Assembly: GCA_021014945.1 (NCBI GenBank) | Contig: MU266729.1 | Location: 1-18,499, forward strand | Source: Leucogyrophana mollusca | Taxonomy: Eukaryota; Basidiomycota; Agaricomycetes; Boletales | DNA: 18,499 nt | Direction: 5' to 3' | Part shown: piece after piece, positions 10,037 to 18,499 of the stretch | How positions within the stretch are numbered: the stretch's first letter is position 1 | Layout of the letters: each line of letters begins with the position of its first letter | Notes under the pieces: model-generated | What the model was told of the DNA's origin: nothing | The model's database searches: none | What the model saw: only the letters and a program-made list of their open reading frames with translations | Made by a program: the position numbers and the translations under genes

Positions 10037-10455
10037 TTGGTGGCATAGACTGGGTCGAGGGGAAGAACTGCGGAAGGAGCTGTGGTCATTCATTGAAGAT
10101 ACGAGGCTGTGGTGGTCGCATTTTCGTTACACAAAACGAACTTTCCACTGACGCTGGATCAACACTGCCAACCCGGAAGGGTTACTTCAACGACTACAGG
10201 TAGCAGGTAGAAAACACGTTCGACCTGCTCTTCACGATGTGTACACGAGTTTGTTACTGTACAGCGGAATTGGGAGGAGGTAACACCGCATCAAGGGTAT
10301 AGGGAATGTGCAGAACTCGAAGGAAATAAAATTCTACTGTTATACAAGAGGTATCCAGTGCAGGGCGATCGTCTCGCCATGAATAAATGGAAGTTGGTGC
10401 TGGGTTCGTGCGCCCTCGAATGCGAGTGGATGAAATGAATCCAAAGTCTATCACA
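10037..10455. other. convergent intergenic region
   Basis: This lies between the 3' ends of the plus-strand small gene and the minus-strand transporter and presumably contains both 3' UTRs and poly(A) sites. I see no coding sequence, RNA gene or repeat. Confidence 0.5.
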
Positions 10456-13188
10456 TCATTCTACTGATGATGTTGTTCTATTGTGGGCGTTGAGCTGGTT
10501 TCGCCGATAATGTTCTTCTTGCTCCTGATGTGTCCCTCTGTTCAGTACCAGTAATGCAATGAGTGTTTGGGCACGGATATAAGCAAAGGAAGCATGGTGC
10601 GTACGGTAGGGCGTGTTCTTCGATAGGGATACACGTTATGAAAGCAAGTATGTTGATTGCGATCTGGCATATGAAAACAACGCGAAGGGCGTCTGCATAC
10701 GAGTCCACTGCAGCCTTCCTTAATGAGGGCGCAAGGTCGGGTATAGAACTTATAGAATGCCTAGAAACGCGGTACCGCATAAGGATTGGGGTACCAAGGC
10801 CGAGGTTATTACCCTTACCGTATCTCCTCTATAATCTGGAAGAACGGAAGATTTGTCAATATGAATGTTGATATATCCGGTATCGCTCACTCCTCACCTC
10901 AAATGATCCGGGTCCCGTAATGCGCTCGCGCAACTTGCGGAGCAATACATTTTGAAGGATTGCGCCAGACAAGCTGACACCGAGCACTTGTCCTGTCGTC
11001 CGAAACAGATACGTGACTGGCACAGCATTAGTCAGAATTTCATCTTCTGCCCATTTATTCGAGCGTGACTTACTTCCGGTCGCGACGGCCATATCCTCTT
11101 TGTACACCCCCGCGATCATCGCCTGAGGATGGGGGTCGTTAGTGATTCAGCTCAGATTCATCGGATAAAAGGACGGGCACTAACGATCAGGGTACTCGTA
11201 ATGAGGCTTGCCATGCCAAACCCTTGTGGGACGATGTCTAGCCACAGGTGAATGGTCGATGTGTTATCGCTCCAGAGCGCAACAAGAACACTGGCGAATA
11301 TGGTCAAGCCGGCGGAGCACAGCGTCAGGGTATAAAGTTTGCCCGTTCTTCGCATCAACCTAGATCACACAATGCATGAGGGTATGTAGAGAGTGACCAG
11401 AAAATGTGACGTACCAGCCAGCGAAAACACTCCCCGTTGATAATGCGACCTATGAAAAGATTAGCATGATGATCATGGGTCCACATCCAAAGCCGTACAG
11501 AGTGGGGCAGCAGGTGCATCCCTGAATTTGCGTTAGCACCCAAGAGGTCAAAAGCGGATCATCAGACCTACCAGCGTTTGTTGATGAGTTAAGCCTAACG
11601 GCAGAAAAGTACATCGGGACGTTGTACAGCTAAAATGAACCAACGGCGTTATCCGCTCCGTACGAAACCAGATTAGCGGGTGGGACTAACCATAGAAAAC
11701 GCGGTCATTGATCCCAGAAAATTGGTCAGGGAGACCGCCAACGGCGTCCGTTGCGTAATTAGACGGAGCGGCATTACTGGGTATGGTGCCCAGCGCGCTT
11801 CCACGAGCAAGAAAGCGACCCAGAACAAGACACTACCAGCAAAGAGCCCGACGATCAGGGGATGTGACCATGGTAGCTCCTCAGTCGTTTTAAGACTGAA
11901 CCCGAGGAGCATGCCCGCAACCGCTCCGACCAGGGTGAATGACCCTAAGAAGTCTATACGCCGCAGTTTGGCGTATACACTTTGGTGCTGGATCTCGTCG
12001 GACAACTTTATGTTGACCTTGAGGGCGACCAATATGAAAGATAGAACTAAGAGTGGCGCCTGGTCCAAAACTTGCTAAGATAGTGTGACATGGGTCCTGA
12101 AACCGACTGACCTGCAATAAGAAAGCAGCGCGCCTAGAGAGGACCAGAATGGTAAATCGCCAGAGGACGAAACACAACAAGGCAAACGGACCATCCTAGC
12201 GTATCATTGACCCATCCACCAAGGGGTCCGCCAAGACCCGCACCAAGGCCAAACAAACTAAATGAACTATCTCAGCAGCGGGATACATCTCGGAGCCGTC
12301 AACATACATGTTGGTCATTCCTTGGTACAATCCTCGATGTTTTCTAGGTTCAAGGGTCTTGTTATATGATCACAGATGTCATAACGGCGCAATACTTACA
12401 ATGGTATAAGATCGGTGATAGCAACGCTGCTAACTGTTGCGGGATTGGAAAGATTGAGTTGATTTGTGTAATGTGAGCTTCTGGACAGGCCTCAAGTACC
12501 TGTCATAACGCTGCGAAAATATGATTAGCCATCCACCGATCGATTCATGAGCTCCAACGGGAAGCTTACCCTCCCCCGCCCATTCCCGCGACTGCGCGCG
12601 CGAGTATAAGCATCTCCATGGATGGTGCCAGCCCGCACGCAATTGTGCCGGATCCTGCACAATGCTTAAGCGACGGTTTCTAATATAAGCCGCTCTACCC
12701 ACCGAACAGGGTTAGACCAAGCAACATAGCTCCTTTACGGCCCAGAATATCTGCTAGACGGCCTATGAGGTAGATGAATGAGAATCTGCGAGTTGTGTAA
12801 CTGTTGCCTGGTTTACTCACCATATAATGGGGTAAAGCAGCATACTGATAAAAGATAGGATGTGCCGAGGTAGGAAGACTGGTTTGACTTATTGAAGTAG
12901 CTTCCTATAGGCGAAAGAAGTGTCGCCACGATTGTGCCTGTTGACAGAAGTTCGCGGGTTCGTCAAACTCCGGAACGACAAAGCGACCTCACCATCCAAG
13001 GCACCGAGAAACACAGCGCTCCATAGACCGGAGAGAATCCAAAAGAGATCGGTGCGAGAAACCTGGTTAAGAGCTGGTGGCTCGTCTGACGTGCTTGGGC
13101 CTGCGGTTTGAACGGAGTCATAGGAAGGCTCAGGCTCGTGATCGTGCAACAATGGCTGGGTTTCTTTTGGGGACGACCTGGGCGACAT
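10456..13188 (-). CDS. MFS transporter, DHA2/vacuolar basic amino acid (VBA)-type, 19 exons
   Basis: A proton-driven exporter or vacuolar carrier of the major facilitator superfamily; the substrate cannot be told. Exons in transcript order: 13188-12993, 12937-12821, 12762-12703, 12654-12570, 12510-12500, 12433-12400, 12343-12308, 12257-12192, 12133-12112, 12059-11691, 11629-11572, 11521-11499, 11449-11415, 11359-11185, 11122-11074, 11016-10898, 10835-10819, 10760-10605, 10537-10456. All introns are GT-AG and every phase closes, giving 569 residues. A cytosolic N-terminus with SPKETQPLL precedes LGALDGTIVATLLSPIGSYF (TM1, about residue 60). Motif A, GRLADILGRKGAM, is at about 105-117. ITDLIPLKHRGLYQG follows at about 162-176. 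The antiporter motif GLGAGLGGPLGGW is at about 183-195, and a basic-rich loop near 240-250 splits the halves. The tail HQEQEEHYRRNQ is hydrophilic. Exons of 11 and 17 nt are needed to restore GVMTVSS and EIIEEIRH. The gene appears intact. Confidence 0.92.
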
Positions 13189-13410
13189 GGTGGACGTTCG
13201 TGGGGTGTATCGCACAGAGGGTCCCAGGCTTAAATGTGGGAGTACGTTGTGGAGGGGCTGCCTGGGGTAGGGGAGCGTGGATTTTTTAAAGGGTAAGGGG
13301 TCTTCAAATGCTTTCTTGACAACAGACGCGCAGGAACATGCTTGAAAGTGCCATGGAATATAAGATTGCGAAATCCAAGCGATGTCTTTTCGAGCTCGAG
13401 TCTCTCAATG

Positions 13411-14111
13411 TCATTCTCCGCTTGTATCGGTTTCGGCCCGGCCGAAAGCATCTTTCCCTCCATCCCCCCACGAATATCCCTCCGGGCGGGTCAGTACCTC
13501 GCCGAGGCCAGCGCCGAGACTGCTCTCGTTCCACAGGGCACATAGGGCCACAGTGCGCGACTTTCAGGCATCTGCGCGCAGGTGGTCCAGTGCGGACCTC
13601 ATTATACATCCATCCTTCCGAAGTTCCCGGATTCGGTGCTTGGCGTCTGTTTCGGAGCTGAAAGAGACAGGCATTCCGTTACTGCGTGGACCATTTTACC
13701 TACCAACTCCTTACGCATATCGGCGTGTTGGAGGGTTGCTTTTCGGGGCCACAATATCGCCTGCCAGTGTTCCATTACAGTCTTCCTCTTTCCCCAGTGA
13801 TCCGACACTACTCAAGTTTGAAATTTTCGGCCCTGGAAGCTCTGCCAGAACTCTCCGAGAGACACGGCGCACTCCCGTACAAGATGTACCAAATGACTTG
13901 CAGAGTTTCCTGCAGACATTGACATCAAAGCCGAACGTGTGAGATCACGCAGCTGAGGCGATGGGTAACCCCGGAGGATCTCTTCGGATTCATGCGGTGA
14001 GCGCTGTAGTTCCTCGTCATTCTTTTTCACATCACTATACCATCGGTTCCGGTATGTTTTACCCTCCTTTAATCCAATTTTCGTTTTAGGTGACACTTCG
14101 AATGAAGTCAT
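13411..14111 (-). pseudogene. unassigned gene with two in-frame TGA codons
   Basis: A minus-strand gene tandem to the MFS transporter, ending 222 bp upstream of its start codon. The ATG is at 14111 (MTSFEVSPKTKIGLKEGKTY). The frame continues through HLVHLVRECAVSLGEFWQSF, a TGA at 13814-13812, then VVSDHWGKRKTVMEHWQAIL and HADMRKELV. A 53-bp intron (13699-13647, GTAAAA to CAG) joins in phase to DAKHRIRELRKDGCIMRSAL. A second TGA follows at 13566-13564, then TVALCALWNESSLGAGLGEV and RPEGYSWGDGGKDAFGRA to a stop at 13413-13411. The same frame stays protein-like on both sides of each TGA, and no acceptable intron removes either. That points to a recently inactivated gene of about 214 codons. I do not recognise a domain; it looks like a soluble alpha-helical protein. 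The model is uncertain. Confidence 0.5.
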
Positions 14112-17100
14112 CGGCGGCGTGACCACAGGCACCACGAGGACTCAATATCTTACAGTTTAGAAGTCACAAGATAAGCCCCATATCGAAGGTGTCCAGCGCA
14201 CTACTCCCTTGTGTCCGACATCAGCTTTGGGAGGCACATCGAACAGTTATTGTGTTCTGCGTAACCTGTATACTTTTTTTTCGCTTTTGCGGCCGACCGG
14301 ACATGGCCTTTGAGCGCTATCTATCAAACATTGGCTTGGGCAGGGGCACACTCACCACGTCTAAATCAAGATCGGGTTATTCTCAGGAGAGCGGAAAGTT
14401 CCTTGGACAAGTTTGTCGCACCACCAGAAGGGATGTGGAGGAACAACTGATCGCTTCTTCTTGACAGAGTGGGATCTGCCTCGTTTCACTCGATATGATT
14501 ATGATTTGGGCGCGTCGATTGAAAGCCAGACAGTCAGACGTCACGCACCTTTCCTCGTGCACGCTGTTTTTATAGGTGCTCTCAATATTTTGGTCCTTGG
14601 GGATTCGCAGGACGGCCACCCATTGAAGGGTCATGGGATATGCTTGGGTAAGTGCAGACTATGATGTAACTGCGAGCTTATCCTAGCGGTGAAGGTCTTC
14701 GATAGAACGATACATCGGAGCGCCAATCTCCTGGGACTGCTAGATCTCGTCAATGGCCTTGTGTCCAGTCGTTCGAGAAAAGCGAGGCGTCCATATCCGC
14801 GAGGACGGAGATGCTGACCTTCAACTGCACCTAGCGTCGAGCATCCCCTGATAGCAGGTGCAACAATATGATTGCATATCATGGGCGCTAAATAGGATTA
14901 ATGTGCAGGAAGCACCCCCAAGAGCCAGCAGCATGGCGAATCTGTCGCTCGTGGCCAACAACTTATGGCAGTTGTGATAAGCATTTCACGAGAAGACCAG
15001 TTCGAGGGCGCTAGCACCAAGCTTTACCTTATAAGCTACACCTGCCTTCAAGATGTACAAGATCTAAGAGGGCTGGCCATTTCCGGATCGGCCTTGGGCA
15101 CAATCGTGGCGCCAATCGCGAGGAAGAACACTCAGCCTTGACCATATAACTACGGCTTTCAGGCTGATGTCCACGCGCCTTGCATTTTGCTGAAGCTCAA
15201 ATTATGCCCACAAGCGCCGGATATAGATACCAGCGCGGGACATTTGTTGGCTTTGCCAACTGTCATGGACGCCCAATGTTTGGATGCCATTAAGATCGGG
15301 CTACTGATGCTACCACGCCCATCAAAACATGAGCGCAGGTTTAAGGACGAACACTTGCCACCGGACAAACTTATACAGTAAGGCTGAATTCTTCCCAGCA
15401 TACAAAATTGTTTATTCCCACCCCGAGCAGGCGTCCCCGCGGCTTTGTTGAAGTGCCCGGAGAGTAAGTATGGGAGATTCTGGAAGCGATTCCAGTGGCG
15501 GGAAAGTGTCTCTCTCAGTTCGGCTGGTATCGATCCTCCCTCGCCGAAAACGCAGCCCTTGGGCCCAATGTGTTGATCATCAGCCTGATTGTTCGGCTGC
15601 ATGGACGGTCATCTACATGTTCGGAGGATGCCCACGATAGTTTCGGAAGCACACTCTGGCCAAGCTGTTCACCGCGTTCGTTCATTTCGCACCACTACAG
15701 GTAAAACCAAATCTTCTCTGGGAAGCCCTTGCAAAGTGGAGACACAGTCATCAATCGGGAGGGAAGGAACTTCAGCTCACGGCTTCGCTCATTTACAAAA
15801 GTAAGTACAGGATGTACAACATGTTATGTCAAATACTGCTTGACCGCGGAAGGAAATCGCTGCCATCCTTGGGTGCCGAAAGTCGCGGTGGTATTCAATG
15901 GATTTGCACACAGGAACTCCATGGAGAATGCTACCTAGTAGCTCAGCAGAGTCGCCAGAGACAATGTCCGACAACGATGGCGCACCAGTTGGTGAAGTGG
16001 CGCACCGCTTTTGTTGTCAGGGGCCCGTCTACACGCTTTATTACTCTAATATCGGTGGGAAGGAGGGGCCGTTCAACTCATAGTCTGACATCTAATTAGT
16101 TCGAGGCAACAACCCAGAATTCGGAACCCCGCTTTGCGACTCCTGGCAAGATCTTCTCAGAAGACGAGCGCACCACGACGTAGCTCTGTTCTGTCCGGGT
16201 AGGCCCTTACACTGTTGTTCTGACTATGCCGCCCCGGCTCAGCCGAAGCCGCTTGTTGTGACGCGTACTGTTTGGATGCTAGACGTTCTCTTTAGACTCA
16301 CGGCATCCACATCACCTTTATCGTTCCGAAGTAAACGTGTAAAATCTGGTACTTGACGGCCTTCCTCTTGAGCGTCATGGTAGCCTTCTGGATAGACAGA
16401 AGATGCTCGAGCGTACCTATACATGTATCAGGACTCAGAGCAGGAGAAGACCTGTTTCAGGTTGTTTATTAGACACCAGCACTATTAGTACTAACCCGAT
16501 CATGATCGCTTTATCACAGCTTCTTCCACCACTCCTTTCCCGAAAGCCTTATTTTGCATCGACCCATCTCTAGCATGGCCTTCGTGTTTGGCTGACAAAA
16601 GGTGTGGCAGGTCTGTCAAGCACAGGAGCTATATCCAACCCGCATGACTCGGAGGAAGCCAAAGAAACGCGCTAACGCGAGAAGATCGGGCTGCTACTTC
16701 CTGAAGTCAGCCACAAGCCAAGTTTTCCTTCCCCCTTGAGAAAGCTGAAGGCTCTAATCGACGTTCCAGGTACTTGTCCTCGGCAAAGTACCTTGTGTCT
16801 AGTCCCCGATCAGCCCATCAGCGTCGAGGTCCATCTCGAGTGTCCCGACTGTGATACATATGTACCACGCGGCAAGATGGCCCTCCCATTCGCCAGAGCG
16901 TTTACCATATAAGCCTGACGGTCTTCAAAATGCTCGCGTCTGCTGATGGTCTGGTGGGTCGCCGAATGGGCCATCCGTTGGCGTCGCGAGATGACAGGCT
17001 CCGGGAAACCCGCATTATGAAGGTCGATGCATCAGACGCAAGGCTTACACAGGCTGTACCGCGCCTGGGATCCCCTTCATCAGGCGTGACTCTCGCCACA

Positions 17101-18499
17101 AAAGCCGGACATGGACGTCACCCTGTGTTTATCGTCGGCAATCTGAACACAAGGAACACCACCCGAAGTTCAGGTATGTCTCAGGCCCATTGACACATCA
17201 TGATCATCCAGGGCGATTTCCGCCATGTAAAACCCAGGACCTGCCACCAGGGGGACACGCTCAGTAAGCCAACCTCTTCCCAAAATACATTTCAGCTTAT
17301 TTCCGTGTCTTCACCCGAACAGGCTTTTCCACGACTTGGGTTTGGAGATACTATATGTAACACGGGACCGCCCTCCTACAGGAGGAAAGCCTCTACGGTA
17401 TCCGCTACTTCAGCGCCATTCTTCTCCTGGGTCTTCACTCTGCACGACCGGAAGGCTGAAGGTTTGGAGAGTGGGCAGCTTTTGCCACGCCCTAGACGCC
17501 GTTCGACTTCCTTCGGTGTATTCCAACCCATACTTGATATCATGCCACGGGGAGTGTTTGCAGTGAGACGATTCCACAATTCCTTCCCTCATCGTCAGCT
17601 GGTGGCCTCACGTGGTTTCTGGCGTCTACACTCTTACGCATAAGCAAACCAAGCACTCCTTACAGCCGACTTACGTTGATGCTACCGGTATTTTCATTTC
17701 CGCACAAGCACAAGGGTTATCTGGGTTACTTCGACTGCGTAACCGGGTCTTCAGCATTCCATCCGAACCACGAAAGTATACGAAGAGATTCCGAGCGCTG
17801 GTCCATGCGGATGGTTTTATGATCCGTTCGTGTAGTTGGACAATGGATCTTGGTGACAGGTGCCGGCTAGCACGAACTGACAAAACTGAAATGTAAACCT
17901 TGCCCTGCAAGTCTATGGTGATCGCCTGCTTGTCGTCAAACTGGGTTCACTTGTGACGATGAGAACAACATTGAGAAAGTTGTATCAAGGGGTGCAGCGG
18001 TACTTTTAATTGCGCTTGTGAAAGAGTGAAGAAGCTAAGAATAAGCGCGACCTGAGCGACGCTCAGAAAGTTCCCCCGCTCTCCACCGTCTGTCGCAGGC
18101 TCGAACGTTCAAAAAGCCATACATGTGTACAGTAAGCTCTGACGGGGAAACTCGCTGAATGATTCAGCTGAGTGATGGTCGCTCAGGCTGAGCAAAGGTC
18201 GGTGACTGTCGGGCAAGTATAAATTAACTGGAAAATGCCGTTCTATTAGCTAAGCCAACCGCCATTTTCTTGTTACCCCGTTATGCTGTAGACTGGTAAC
18301 CACTCCATCTATGAGGCAAGCCGTCGATAGACGGACTGGTAAAACTGAGTTTAAATCTAGAGGCAGCGCGGATTGTGACCGAATCGGGATTCTGGACTTG
18401 GCAAAAATTAGATTTATTGTCACTTGTAAAATAAGTTTAAATAACTAGATCACCAGGTGCGATGTCAAGACCTTGAATACGCTCGCTATTACACAGATG
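14112..18499. other. 4.4-kb region without a supported gene
   Basis: Both strands were read without finding a recognisable domain, a consistent exon chain, a tRNA, an rRNA or an array. Isolated protein-like stretches occur on the plus strand. They include TTDRFFLTEWDLPRFTRYDY near 14431-14490, VFDRTIHRSANLLGLLDLVN near 14695-14755 and ISREDQFEGASTKLYLISYT near 14980-15045. Others are LPTVMDAQCLDAIKIGLLML at about 15256-15315 and YISAYFRVFTRTGFSTTWVW near 17287-17346. None continues far in one frame or is flanked by matched splice sites. The pattern fits old gene or transposon remnants, like the P450 relic on the other flank. The last 300 bp are somewhat AT-richer. No terminal repeats were seen by eye. 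Confidence 0.35.

Noticed and set aside
11680..12078. 132-codon plus-strand open frame
   Set aside because: It is the antisense of the large MFS exon (12059-11691), which encodes conserved membrane helices.
13812..13814. TGA as selenocysteine or reassigned codon
   Set aside because: Intact genes in this window use TGA as a normal stop (COQ9, the small membrane protein, MFS), and Sec machinery is absent from most fungi, so nonsense mutation is simpler.
13382..13942. 186-codon plus-strand open frame, the second longest without introns outside recognised genes
   Set aside because: It is rich in Arg, Ser and Pro, as expected for an antisense shadow, and overlaps the more protein-like minus-strand gene at 13411-14111.
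15159..15602. 147-codon minus-strand open frame
   Set aside because: No family motif, no splice context, and a protein-like plus-strand stretch overlaps it; it cannot be supported as a gene.
17200..17643. 147-codon plus-strand open frame
   Set aside because: Composition is low in acidic residues and motif-free, and a different frame in the same place looks more protein-like. Not supported.
18090..18130. Possible tRNA B-box-like GGCTCGAACG
   Set aside because: It does not match the B-box consensus fully, and no A box or cloverleaf could be folded around it by eye.
1..18499. Defence system, CRISPR array or bacterial operon
   Set aside because: The dense spliceosomal introns and eukaryotic gene families rule out a prokaryotic context, and no array of repeats was seen.

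Overview
The window looks like nuclear DNA of a basidiomycete fungus, most likely an Agaricomycete. The recognisable genes are broken by many very short GT-AG introns (about 42-69 bp, many of 51-59 bp). The protein families are nuclear-encoded fungal ones: COQ9, mitochondrial uS14, a fungal AP-1-type bZIP joined to a DUF3425-like domain, a 14-TM-type MFS transporter and a basidiomycete-type P450 relic. I see no operons, Shine-Dalgarno sites, CRISPR arrays or other prokaryotic features. Gene models were built by hand from splice signals, reading phase and remembered family consensus. No alignment was run.

Layout. 1-241 is AT-rich with no gene. 242-930 (-) is the front half of a multi-pass membrane protein whose back half is missing. 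931-2085 has no supported gene. 2086-3132 (+) is a decayed cytochrome P450 with frameshifts, stops and a lost haem cysteine. 3133-3894 is empty. 3895-4777 (+) is an intact five-exon COQ9 (ubiquinone biosynthesis). 4778-7092 holds only unassigned coding-like fragments, the best at 5381-5657. 7093-8957 (+) is an intact ten-exon bZIP transcription factor. 9184-9545 (-) is mitochondrial ribosomal protein uS14m, divergent from a small single-pass membrane protein at 9812-10036 (+) that appears to have a 5' UTR intron. 10456-13188 (-) is an intact 19-exon MFS transporter. 13411-14111 (-) is an unassigned gene upstream of the transporter whose reading frame is interrupted by two in-frame TGA codons. 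14112-18499 has no gene I can support.

The genes do not form an obvious cluster. COQ9, uS14m and perhaps the small membrane protein relate to mitochondrial function, and the bZIP and the exporter could belong to a stress response, but the sequence shows no link among them. The conserved central block (about 3.9-13.2 kb) is flanked on both sides by decaying gene remnants and gene-poor DNA. I found no evidence of a new multi-gene system. The most notable features are the extreme intron density with 11-, 14- and 17-nt exons, and the gene with two in-frame TGA codons.
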